A DNA stretch of 64,000 nucleotides from Symbiodinium natans (GCA_905221605.1 CAJNDS010002725.1:1-64000); one strand, 5' to 3'. Numbered from the stretch's first letter, positions 22,466 through 31,798 are shown. Numbers and translations are program-made. The notes: generated by a model not told the origin, from the sequence alone.

Positions 22466-22804
22466 ATGATTGGGGCTTAGGGTGTTAGGGTCTAGCATGT
22501 TGGCTTCATTCTCAAGGGTCTTCAACGAAGACATGGGGCTTAGATGGTTGAAAAGAATGCCCAAGCCCCTGGAAATCTCTACACATCCTTGAAGCCCTTA
22601 ACCCTAAGCCCTAAGCCGCAAGCCCCAAAAACCTGAACCCTTTTGCATCAGGCTTCCCCCTCAAAACCCTAAACCCTAAACCCTAAACCCTAAACCCTAA
22701 ACCCTAAACCCTAAACCCTAAACCCTAAACCCTAAACCCTAAACCCTAAACCCCGAAACCCTAAACCCTTTCAAGCTCTAAGTTGAAGCCGAAATCCTGC
22801 TAAA

Positions 22805-25305
22805 GACCCTCACTTGCTGCCGGCGCTCGCTTCCCAGCATCCTTGCCCCTTTTGGAATCCAGCATCAAGGAGCATCTCCTGCAATGTTCTCAGGTTCCCT
22901 TTCGGGTTGAAGGTTTAGGGTTTAGGGTTTAGGGCTTTTGGCAAGGGTTTAGGGTCTAGGGTTTAGGGTTTCGGGTTTGGGGCTAGGGTTTAGGGCTTAG
23001 GGTTTAGGAGTTTGGCCTAGGAACCTGGAATAACAACAAAAAAAGAAAAAACGCGTGCTACTGGACATCCTAGGCCAAGGCGCGCCGGCAGAGGTGTGAC
23101 TTACGCACTCATTAGGGTTCAGGGTTTAGGGCTTAGGATTTAGGGTTTAGGGTAATAGTAAGATAACGAAAAGAGACTATGAATAGACAATGAATGCATT
23201 AAATCATTGAGGTTCATGAGCGAATAATAAGGTTCATGAGCGAATAAGCCTAAAACTCACTTGATGTCCACTGTCCGTTTAGTTTTTCTTATGTTCACAA
23301 GATCGGACCAGATCCCTTAGGGTTTCAGGTTCAGGGTTTAGGGCTTAGCCTTCTCAAGGTCTGCGAAAGGAGCCGAAATGCTCAGGCTAGGTGCTGTTGA
23401 AACTCTATATTCCCCAGGAACCATCAGGAATTTCTCTGGTACACCTGCTTTTTTAAAATACCTCTTCGGAAGTCGTACCACACCCCCACCGTCTGGAAAC
23501 GTGTCGAAACGGTCCTCTGAAAATCGCAGATTGAGCAACTCAATGGGCTCAATGCCAGCGAGGCGTAGGTAGCGCAGCTCGAAGGACAGGGCAATCATCA
23601 TGCGGATCCATGCAGGTCCTATGGTTTTCAGTGGCCCAAAGAAAAAAAGTACACACTTTTTTGGGCCACTTCTTTACTATAGGAAACCCGGACCCCCCCC
23701 CCAAAAAAAAAAAGAAAAAAAAGTACACTACTGAACAGCCTAGGGTCTGTGGGACTTGTCCACCACTGCTGCTACCACTTGATCACAGGAGCTGTCACGG
23801 AAGTGGCGAAGCCAGTCCACCAGCGGAATAAACACCTGTGACGAAAGCCCCCCCCCCCCCCCCCATGCCCATGCAGGCACCTGTCATAAAACCCTTGGTT
23901 GTAGAGCGGTAGGGTTTAGGGTTTAGGGTTTAGGGTTTAGGGTTCATCTCCCAGCGACATAGCCTCCGGAGAATAGTCCACGAAGTAGCTCCCTTCGGGG
24001 TCCGCCGCTGCCTCCCAGCGTCCAGAGACCTCGGTTTTCTTCTCAAGCTGTTGGGTTTAGGGTTTAGGGTTTAAGGGTTTAAGGCTTTAAGGGGTTTAGG
24101 CTTTCGGGGATTTAGGGTTTCGGATGAAGCCCTGTCAAAAAACTCCCGGCGCGCAAAGCTTTGTTCGGGGCCTAACCAGGGCATCCCTAAGCCCTAAGCC
24201 CTAAGCCCTAAACCCTAAACCCTAAACCCTAAATCCTAAACCCTAAACCCTAAACCCGAAGCCCTAAGTGAATGTTTGGCATTTTCTGGTTGGCGGCCTC
24301 TTGGGTGGGCCTTGCCTGAGGCCGGAGGCTCTTAAATTTTGCAGGGTGTAGGGTTTTAGGGTTTAGGGGTTTAGGGGTTTAGGGGTTTAGGGGTTTAGGG
24401 GTTTAGGGGTTTAGGGGTTTAGGGGTCCGCCGACCCTGGCGGCGTGTTGGATGGGAAAAGGAGGTGAAAACCTCCCTCTTTCCCTCCTTACCCCCCCAAA
24501 ACGGGGGGGGGGGGGGGGGGTAGGGGGGGGGTACCCCGCCAGCTTTTCCGTGGAGGAACAGGCCACCCACACTCATGGACCATAGGCGTTTTCGCACAGG
24601 GCATAGGGGCTCTTTTGGAAAAAAACCCCTCTTTGGGCCCAACCCCCCCAGCCGCTACCCCGCCCCCCCCACCCCCCCCCCACCCCCCTACCCGCCCCCC
24701 CCACAACAGAAACCGCAAACAAAATCACCAAACCCCAAACCTTAAACTTGTTCTCCTGCGGGGTCGGCGGCTTGAGCCGGAGGCTCTTAAATTTAGGGGT
24801 TTAGGGTTTTAGGGTTTTAGGGTTGAGGGTTTGGGGTTTACGGTTCAGCCGAAGACCCTTTCCTTGAAAGGACCCCTCCTCCCCACCTAATAAGGGAACA
24901 TGAACTGAACACCCGGCCCGATCCCTAAATATAGGCATCTTGGATAGCGAAGGTTTGGGGTCAAGGGTGTAGGGTTTCGGGTTTAGGGCTTAGGGTTTAG
25001 GCCCAAAGTTTAGGGCTTAGGGTTTAGGCCCAAAGTTTAGGCTTGAGGGTTTAGGGCCATCCACCCCTCAAGAAGACAAAATGGCGTGCTCAAATCAACC
25101 GCCGCACCATCACGGACAGCTTGTTCTCTCCAGCCAAGCTCAGCAGCTCCGTAGACACCGCAACAAGCCTTAGTTGCTGAGTTCATAAGCCCCCCCAAAA
25201 AGTGCACACTGGTTCTATAGGGGATTTTGTTATCCCAAAAAGTGTAAAGTGTACTCACTCAGCTACTAAGAAGCTGTTGCCCACCCATGTTTATTCTGAT
25301 CACGT
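22805..25305 (-). CDS. KCTD-like module 3
   Basis: VIRINMGGQQ (25305-25275) joins LVAVSTELLSLAGENKLSVM (25168-25100) across a 106-bp introner. Next come DPEGSYFVDYSPE (24041-23964), VFIPLVDWLRHFRDSSCDQV (23835-23748) and RPAWIRMMIALSFELRYLRL (23618-23350). The last exon continues with PKRYFKKAGVPEKFLMVPGE and is the longest in the gene. A final patch near 22888-22805 reads LQEMLLDAGFQKGQGCW, matching the AGF repeats of modules 1 and 2. The joins at 25274-25169, 23963-23836 and 23747-23619 restore frame precisely. Confidence 0.75.
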
Positions 25306-28300
25306 CTTGGGGCGTGCAGGAAATGGAGTGGAAAACCTGGGTTGGACGTCCTTAAACTCCCCTCCCGGAAAGACATTCCCAAGGAACGTGCCCTTAAACC
25401 CAATCTATCTGTATAACCCTAAACCCTAAACCCTAAACCCTAAACCCTAAACCCTAAACCCTAAACCCTAACCCCTAAACCCTAAACCCTAAACCCTAAA
25501 CCCTAAACCCTAAACCCTAGGTATGTATGCAAACACTTCCTAAAGTCCCACGAAGCATCCCCCTGACCTTGCAACGCTTCGGCATTGGCCTGCAGGGTGC
25601 TGTTGATCTGCATGACCTCCACGACATCTGGCATCTCCATCTCCTGTAGGCGCTTCTCTAAACCACATCTGTTTTGAGGGGTTTAGGGTTTTAGGGTGTT
25701 AGGGTTGCAGAGTTTTGGGGTTTTAGGGTTTTACGGTTTTGGGGTTTTAGGGTTTTGGGGAATTTAGGGTTTTAGGGCAATTTAAGGGTGCCCGCAAACC
25801 CTCAAAAACCTCTAAGCCCCTTATCGCCTCGACCCTAGCCCTTAACACCCGACTCCTGAAATCCCGCGTCCAGGAGGGCCTCTGTGCTGATCCCTCTTTC
25901 GAGGAGCTCACAGGCCTTGATGTCTGCAAGGCGCAGGTACCACAGCTCGAAAGAAAGCGCCATCATCATTCCTGGCTGTGGCTTGTTCCCTAGTGCAGTT
26001 GGGATAGTATTAAACATCTAAATTTGTATTCCTTATTGGGTTCAAGTACCCTTCAAAATGTAAACCAACTAGGACAAAGTTCGCAGACCCCCTGGGAAAA
26101 TCCCCCCCAAAAAGATTCCTTGAAGGGAAAAATGGCCCAGTTGTAGCCAATTTGGGGGGCTGTACTTTGTGGATCCTCCCAAAGGGTCTGGGTTAACCTA
26201 CCGCGCGCCCGTGCTAAAGCAACCAAAATTCAGCTTCCTTAAGAGGGCGATATATCATATCACATATATATATATATATATATATCGTGTGCTTGCTACA
26301 GTGTCCTACCTTATTATCAATCAAAGTCTAGCTCTCTAGCAAGAGCCCAGATTCGGATGAATGCGAGTCGGTACGGCTGATCCACCAAAACGCGCAGCAC
26401 CCGATCTCGCTGACTGTCCCGAAAACGGCGTAGCCAGTCCACCAAGGGCCTGTTGTACTAACCCAGTAACGGGTTTAGGGTTTAGGGTTTAGTATCTGCG
26501 GGTAGTTGCATGGTCCCTTAGTATGGGCCCTGCAAAGGGTACCGCTTACATACCCCTTGTATACCCTGTAATTACAAATTAAGGGCCCATACATCAGAAC
26601 GGTAAGGGACCATATCAAGGGCCCATGAAACTACAGTTCCAAAGTAAGAATGCAGAAAAAACAGCAACTATGGTCTTCAGTGACCCGAACTTTTCTGGGC
26701 TACTTACCTAATTTAGGGAACCCAGAACCCCCAAAAAAGCAAAACAAGTATACTGCTGAACAGCCTAGCCAAATACTCATGTAATTGATGCAATCATGGT
26801 GACAGGGCGCACTTGTTTTGGGATGCAGGGGCTTCTGATTTGTGTAAGGAACCCAAGCCTCAAAAAAAAGGTATAAAGGTAATGCTGAGCTGGGAATCCC
26901 AGCTGCAGAAAAACCCGCGGAGAGTAGTCCACGAAGCAGTTCACGTCCGCATCGCTGTGTGGCTCCCTGGCAGCGTGGTCCTCTGAAGCCATTCTCGCCA
27001 GTCTGTTCTCGCCCGCCACGCTGAACAAGTCGCGAGAAACCGTGATCTTCTGTTGTCCGCCGATGTCGATACCTAGGATGGCTCCCTCAAAACCCCTGAA
27101 CACTAGGGTTTAGGGTTTAGGGTCTAGGGTTTAGGGTTTAGGGTTTAGGGTTTAGGGTTAGGGTTTAGGGTTTAGGGTTTAGGGTTTAGGGTTAGGATAT
27201 GACCCTCTCAAACCCAATAAGGGAAAACAAAAAAAAATGTCCCCCAGATGCGCAGCAGCTTTGCCGCGCTGTCGGGCGCACCTGAGATGCAGCGCAGCAC
27301 CTGTTCCACCTTGAGACCGGCGCTGGGAGGCTTTGCCTAGACTGTAGGGTTTAGGGTTTAGGGTTTAGGGTTTAGGGTTTAGGGTTTAGGGTTTAGGGTT
27401 TAGGGTTTAGGGTTTAGGGTTTAGGGTTTAGGGTTTAAAAAAACACAAAAGTTAGCTGTTTCTTAGGAATGACAGATGCCCCCCGAAAAGGACAAAAAAA
27501 GGCTATTCCCAAGAATCCCTGAGTTGCCGGCGCCCAAGGGACATTGCCGACCACATGGTGCCGGGCCTCAACAACCCTAAACCCTAAACCCTAAACCCTA
27601 AACCCTAAACCCTAAACCCTAGGGCCTCAATGTAAGCTCGAGGAAGCAACTCTGCAGCTTGAAATCCGGCACCGACCAAGGACTCGTAACTGTAGCCCAT
27701 GTCAGCCAGCTCACCTGGCGGTTTCCATAAATAGGGGGGTTGAGCGTTTAGGGTTTAGGGTTTAGCGTTTAGGATTTAGGGTTTAAGGTTCAGCCAGCTC
27801 ACCTGGTGGTTTCCCCAAATAGGGGGGGTACCCCTTTTATACCCCAAAATAGAACCGAATCCCTTGGGATGTCCCCCCTTATACTAACAACCCTTGATAG
27901 GGATTATCATCTCCCCTATTGTGATCCCCATTAAGGACTGTTAGTATAAGGGAGAACATCCCAAAGACTCCCCTTGGAGGAAACCCTGAAGCCTGAAGCC
28001 TGAACCCTGAACCCTGAACCCTGAACCCTGAACCCTAAACCCTAAACCCTAAACCCTAAACCCTAAACCCTAAACCCTAAACCCTAAACCCTAAACCCTA
28101 AACCTTACCCCCATTTTCGGAAGGTCCCCCACCAGGTTTGATGCCGGCCAGGCGTAGCTGGTGCAGGTCGAAGGACAGGGACAGCATCATTCGGACCAAT
28201 GGAGCCCGGTACTGTGCATCCTTGGCTCCCTTCGGTTTAGGGTTTAGGGTTTAGGGTTTCGGGTTTAGGCTCCCCTTCTGAATACCCCTCCTCAAAAGTT

Positions 28301-29560
28301 TATAACTCTTAGGCTCTGTTCATTGTAGGTTCTGCAAAAACCAAAAGGTTCAAGTCCCAAGAGCCCTAAACCCTAAACCCTAAACCCTAAACCCTAAACC
28401 CTAAACCCTAAACCCTAAATTCAAGAGGTTTTCAAGTCCTAGGAGCCAGAAGACAGCCAAGCATCAACGACGACCTCAACCACCTGATCACGGTCGCTGT
28501 CGCGAAAGTGGCGCAACCAGTCCTTGGTAGACCAGGAACTAATCTCTTAATAACGGCACCCCTTTTTTGGGTTTTGGTTATTTTATAAGGGCAAGCAAAA
28601 CCCAAAAAAGGGTTTAGGGTTTAGGGTTTAGGGTTTAGGGTTTAGGGTTTGGGGTTTAGGGTTTAGGGTTTAGGGTTTAGGGTTTAGGGTTTAGGGCACC
28701 ACTGGGCTACCAAGAGTCAACCAGCGGCTGGAACACCTGTGGAGAGTAGTCGACGAAGAACTTGACGAAGCCTTGGTGGCCCCTTTAAGGGTACATATTA
28801 TAGTAAGGGTTTAGGGTTTAGGGTTGAGGGTTTAGGGTTTAGGGTTTAGGGTTTAGGGTTTAGGGTTTAGGGTTTAGGGTTTAGGGTTACGATACATATT
28901 ATAAGAAGGGTGCCCCTTGTTTGGGGGCTGGTTACTGTTATGAGGGAAGCTTGAACCAAAAAAGCGGGAAAAAGGGGGTACCACTGGGCTGCCAAGGTAC
29001 TAATTGCTTAAGAACCTCCAAAAAAGTAAAAACACATCTTACCATTGTCTGTTACTTTTGTGGGGTCCTTAGCCAAATACCAGCCAGAATCCCCCCCTGA
29101 GTACCCTGGGCCAAAAAGGTTAAAGGTCGGCCAATCAGCTACTACACCCTAAACCCTAAACCCTAAACCCTAAACCCTAAACCCTAAACCGTAAACCCTA
29201 AGGCTACCACGAAGCCCCCAGGAGCTGGTGTCTCGCAACAGCTCTGCATCATCTCGGAAAGTTGGTTCCAGCCAGCCACGCCGAATAAGTCCGGAGACAC
29301 CACGATGAACTCCTGTAGGGTTTAGGGTTTAGGGTTTAGGGTTTAGGGTTTAGGGTTTAGGGTTTAGGGTTTAGGGTTTAGGGTTTAGGGTTTAGGTTTT
29401 AGGGCTTGGGGCTTAGGGCTTGGGGTTTAGGGTTTAGGGTTATCCCTAGGGTTTAAGACTCTGCAAATCGAAGAAAATCCGAAATGTCCCAGATCTTGCC
29501 GGGTCTCTTCCCCGCCCACATCGACCCCGACGCGTGTCACGTGGCGTTGGTCCATGTGGC
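22805..29560 (-). CDS. Split gene: protein with three tandem KCTD/BTB-T1-like modules and AGF repeats
   Basis: Minus-strand exons, 5' to 3': about 29560-29508, 29312-29216, 28771-28719, 28522-28466, 28220-28133, 27714-27626, 27566-about 27530, 27336-about 27245 (module 1); 27102-26907, 26449-26355, 25971-about 25860, 25657-about 25560 (module 2); 25305-25275, 25168-25100, 24041-23964, 23835-23748, 23618-23350, about 22888-22805 (module 3). Each module has a GIDIGGQQ-like strand, VSxDLFSVAGENRL, FVDYSPxVFxPLVDWLRxFRDS, then IRMMxALSFELxYLRLAGI and AGF-type repeats. FVDYSP...PLVDWLR matches the T1 block FIDRSP...PILNYLR of KCTD proteins, which act as oligomeric adaptors, for example for cullin-3 ubiquitin ligases. 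Most joins keep frame using GC-AG, GA-AG or GT-AG introns. No ATG start or final stop is fixed. Confidence 0.75.
23619..23743. mobile_element. Introner, family O (125 bp)
   Basis: Ends CTATGGTTTTCAGTGG and ACTGAACAGCCTAG. GGTC is duplicated at 23,615-23,618 and 23,744-23,747. The intron on the gene strand is GACC plus the element (GA-AG), restoring DKSHR|PAWIRMM. A related copy lies at about 26,663-26,764 with the same two ends. Confidence 0.85.
25169..25270. mobile_element. Introner, family J (102 bp)
   Basis: Terminal inverted repeats CTTAGTTGCTGAGT and ACTCAGCTACTAAG. The 4-bp duplication AAGC lies at 25,165-25,168 and 25,271-25,274. On the gene strand the intron is GCTT plus the element, so it starts GC and ends at the element's terminal AAG. 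Removing it restores INMGGQQ|LVAVS. A second copy lies at 38,577-38,681. Confidence 0.88.
25560..27102 (-). CDS. KCTD-like module 2
   Basis: The exon 27102-26907 carries the whole first half uninterrupted: GAILGIDIGGQQKITVSRDL, then FSVAGENRLARM and NCFVDYSPRVF. A GC donor (TTTTTCT|GCAGC) joins CAACAG|GCCC to give VFLPLVDWLRRFRDSQRDRV. Exon 26449-26355 ends CGCATTCATCC and joins GAATGATG at 25971, giving AFIRMMMALSFELWYLRLAD, then LLERGISTEALLDAGFQ. A helical patch EKRLQEMEMPDVVEVMQ (25657 downward) follows. The intron at 26354-25972 carries ATTC duplications and holds a second inverted-repeat element near 26,085-26,193. Confidence 0.75.
25972..26350. mobile_element. Introner (379 bp) with nested element
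   Basis: Ends CTGGCTGTGGCTTG and CAAGAGCCCAG. ATTC is duplicated at 25,968-25,971 and 26,351-26,354. The intron on the gene strand is GAAT plus the element (GA-AG), giving AFIR|MMMALSF. A family-I-like element (about 26,085-26,193, ends GACCCCCTGGG and CCAAAGGGTCTGG) and an AT microsatellite near 26,262 lie inside. Confidence 0.78.
26500..26635. mobile_element. Family G element, intact
   Basis: Left arm GGTAGTTGCATGGTCCCTTA, right arm AAGGGCCCATGAAACTAC. No telomeric array inside. Relatives start near 16,730 and 37,371. It lies in the module-2 intron. Confidence 0.7.
26663..26764. mobile_element. Family O element, second copy
   Basis: Starts CTATGGTCTTCAGTGACC and ends ACTGCTGAACAGCCTAG, matching the copy at 23,619-23,743, with a different interior. 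It lies in the intron between the two halves of module 2 beside a family-G element. Confidence 0.7.
27567..27625 (-). mobile_element. Intron made almost wholly of telomeric repeats (59 bp)
   Basis: About seven CCCTAAA units lie between two copies of GGGCCTCAA (27,563-27,571 and 27,622-27,630). On the gene strand the intron begins GCCC and ends TTGAG (GC-AG). Removing one duplicate plus the array joins AYIEA to RHHVVGNVPW in frame. This is the shortest and clearest case of a telomeric array behaving as an inserted intron. Confidence 0.72.
27626..29560 (-). CDS. KCTD-like module 1
   Basis: The joined reading is HVTRVGVDVGGE / EFIVVSPDLFGVAGWNQLSEM / GFVKFFVDYSPQVFQPLV / DWLRHFRDSDRDQVVEVVV / DAQYRAPLVRMMLSLSF / DLHQLRLAGIKP / GELADMGYSYESLVGAGF. 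Introns fall at GGE|EF, PG|GFVKF, PLV|DWLR, VVV|DAQY and KP|GELAD. Three of these five introns (29215-28772, 28718-28523, 28465-28221) are complete inverted-repeat elements with 4-bp target-site duplications. The first possible Met is MDQRHVTR at about 29,543, but coding may extend further upstream. Confidence 0.75.
27864..27964. mobile_element. Inverted-repeat element, family A, in KCTD-like intron
   Basis: Ends TTGGGATGTCCCCCC and GGGAGAACATCCCAA, 101 bp, very close to the 4,598 copy. It sits in the module-1 intron between LAGIKP and GELAD. Confidence 0.82.
28221..28461. mobile_element. Introner with inverted telomeric arrays (241 bp)
   Basis: Ends CTTGGCTCCC and ACAGCCAAG. CATC is duplicated at 28,217-28,220 and 28,462-28,465. 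The intron on the gene strand is GATG plus the element (GA-AG), restoring VEVVV|DAQYRAP. TTTAGGG units sit near the left end and CCCTAAA units near the right end, so the arrays are themselves inverted with respect to each other. Confidence 0.83.
28523..28714. mobile_element. Introner, family B, with internal telomeric array (192 bp)
   Basis: Ends CTTGGTAGACCAG and CTGGGCTACCAAG. AGTC is duplicated at 28,519-28,522 and 28,715-28,718. On the gene strand the intron is GACT plus the element (GA-AG), and removal gives QPLV|DWLRHFRD. A TTTAGGG run of about 11 units occupies the right half, where other family-B copies have a short A-rich segment, so the array grew or inserted inside the element. Confidence 0.85.
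28772..29211. mobile_element. Introner, family B, expanded copy (440 bp)
   Basis: Ends CTTGGTGGCC and GGCTACCACG. AAGC is duplicated at 28,768-28,771 and 29,212-29,215. On the gene strand the intron is GCTT plus the element (GC-AG), giving APG|GFVKFFVDYS. It contains a TTTAGGG array flanked by near-identical 17-bp copies (28,792-28,808 and 28,893-28,909), a family-H fragment near 29,003 and a second array near 29,150, so it is a composite of nested insertions. Confidence 0.8.
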
Positions 29561-29828
29561 GGATTCCGCATGTTCGGGACCCTTTTTGGGTACCCCACTC
29601 TGGCATGGGTTTAGGGTTTAGGGTTAGGGTTTAGGGTTTAGGGTTTAGGGTTTAGGGTTTAGGGTTTAGGGTTTAGGGTTTAGGGTTTAGGGTTTAGGGT
29701 TTATGGTTTAGGTTTAGGGTTTAGGGTTTAGGGTTTAGGGTTTAGGGTTTAGGGTTTAGGGTTTAGGGTTTAGGGTTTAGGGTTTAGGGTTTAGGGCTTA
29801 GGGCTTAGGGCTTAGGGCTTAGGGCTTA

Positions 29829-29922
29829 GGGCTCCCCCTTATACTCACGGTCCCTACTGGGGATGGTATTAGGGGGTGCTATAATCCCTATCAAGGACTG
29901 CTGGTATACGGGGGGACATCCC
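29829..29922. mobile_element. Inverted-repeat element, family A, with eroded left end
   Basis: The right arm (GGGGGACATCCC) is intact, while the left arm grades into a CTTAGGG array, suggesting the array has overwritten the first bases. Confidence 0.65.
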
Positions 29923-29996
29923 GATACTGAGGCTTAGGGTTTAGGGTTTAGGGTTTAGGGTTTAGGGTTTAGGGTTTAGGGTTTAGGGTTTAGGGT

Positions 29997-30425
29997 TTAA
30001 GGCCCTTCCGGTAAACGCAGCGTCCTCTTGGCCACACAGCGGGCTGCGTGTTCAACATCCAAGGCACACATGGAAGGGTGAGGGTTGGCCCCTAACGCCG
30101 AGGAACGCACCCCCAAAAAGCCGAAATTGCATCCTTCTCCCAAAAAGACACCGCCGTAGCAGAAAGTTCTAATCTGCAGCTTGAAAAAGAAGCCACGTTT
30201 TCGAAAACCTAAACCCCGAAGCCTGCCTGAACCCCAAACCCCAAACCCCAAACCCCAAACCCCAAACCCCAAACCCCAAACCCTAAACCCTAAACCCCAA
30301 ACCCTAAACCCTAAACCACCAGCCTTCACTTCTCGGATGGAGGTGCCCTCGCCGCCCTCAAAAACCAGGAGCTCCCTCCCTGCGCGCGGGTGCGTCGGGC
30401 TGCGGGCCCCAGTTCATGGGTAGAT
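29997..30425 (-). CDS. Possible exons upstream of the KCTD-like gene
   Basis: Two minus-strand patches are open: about 30,405-30,325 (ELLVFEGGEGTSIREVK) and 30,130-30,005 (MCALDVEHAARCVAKRTLRL). A CCCCAAA array separates them. They lie just upstream of module 1 in the same direction and could be its N-terminal part. No domain is recognised and splice sites are not assigned. Confidence 0.3.
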
Positions 30426-31342
30426 ATCAGGCGGTTTAGGGTCTAGATTTTAAGCTTTTCTAACCCTAAACCCTAAACCCTAAACCCGAAACCCTAGAAT
30501 AAAAGTGATGACCAGGCCTGGGAAACTCTCCCATCCTCTCAGGGGTGGGTGGGGGGATTGTGTCTCGCACAAAGCAAGCCAACTCTAAACCCTTTTTGAA
30601 GCTGGACTTGCTGACCCTAAACCCTAAACCCTAAACTCCATCTAAGGCAACAAACCTCAGCAGCATCAGAAGCATGTAAACATCCCTCAACAACAAAGTA
30701 ACCCAAACCCCTAAGAGAATCCAAAAAGTAGATCTTAAGGGTTCCGAAGAATGACCGAAGAGTAGCATACGTACTATTTTGGGCTCCACTTTTTGGATTT
30801 TTCCAGGGGTCTGGTTCACAAGGATTGCGGCCTACCCCAACCACGGGCCCCTCTCGCCCTTCGGCCCAATTCCAAAATGATGGATTAGCAAACAGAACAC
30901 ACAAGAAATACCGATCACTTCTTTTTGGCTCTTCCTTCTCGGGTCGGGACAACCAAGGGGCAACCAAGTAGTCCCAGGGGAATTTTTATCAAGGAATATC
31001 CCTGGGATCATGGTAGGATCCTTACCTAGACCTTCGGGAGGAGCCCAAAAGTAGCACCCCAAAAGAATGCCCCTCTACTACTATGGAAGGATCTCGTTGT
31101 CGAGATCCTCCCAGAAGTCTGAAACATTCTAGTGTGAGGCGCGTTCCTGGATTTCGTGATCTTGGCGAGTTCTGTGCTATGAAAGCAGGCATGTTCAGAA
31201 TCCCGCTATAAACCCTAAACCCTAAACCCTGGACCCCCAACCCCTAAACCAGGGGCTCAGACAGTTCTCGGGTTCGTTCTTTCCTCTGAATCCGAACCTC
31301 ACCTGGGTTCAGAAAGTTTAGGTGCCTGGCTGAGTTGAGGAC

Positions 31343-31455
31343 CTAAACCCTAAACCCTAAACCCTAAACCCTAAACCCTAAACCCTAAACCCTAAACCCT
31401 AAACCCTAAACCCTAAACCCTAAACCCTAAACCCTAAACCCTAAACCCTAAACCC
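31343..31455. repeat. Long CCCTAAA array
   Basis: About 16 near-perfect units in CCCTAAA orientation. Comparable reverse runs: 4,711-4,780; 15,708-15,820; 17,640-17,716; 39,100-39,193; 43,020-43,125. Confidence 0.95.
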
Positions 31456-31496
31456 TTGAAACAAGCCACTCTACTAAGGAAGCCACGCATACCATT

Positions 31497-31621
31497 CCCA
31501 GACCCCTAGGAGGATCCAAGAAGTAGTGCCCCGAAAATAGGGTCCCATTCTACTCTTGGGTCATTCTTAGGAAGCTTTAACGGGATCTACTTTTGGGATA
31601 TTTTGGGATCCTCCCAGGGGG
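31497..31621. mobile_element. Inverted-repeat element, family I
   Basis: Ends CCCAGACCCCTAGGAGGATC and GATCCTCCCAGGGG, with TGGGTCATTCTTAGGAA in the centre. Good relatives lie at 47,681-47,800 and 38,521-38,767; more diverged ones near 30,698 and 32,705. Confidence 0.72.
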
Positions 31622-31700
31622 TTATCATGATATCGTAACTACTGAGCTCTTTCTTGCAGGACGGCCTGCGCATCTCAAGTTGTGCTACCGCAGTGAGACA

Positions 31701-31798
31701 GATGGTAGCCCAGTAACCATACAGTAGAGGTACCCTTTTTGCTGTTGGTTACACCTAGAACCCAAAAAGTGACAAAAGGCTACCACTGGGCTACCATC
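31701..31798. mobile_element. Inverted-repeat element, family B
   Basis: Ends GATGGTAGCCCAGTAACC and CCACTGGGCTACCATC, 98 bp with no telomeric array inside. It shows what an uninvaded family-B interior looks like (GGTACCC, then a GGTTAC stem). Confidence 0.75.
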
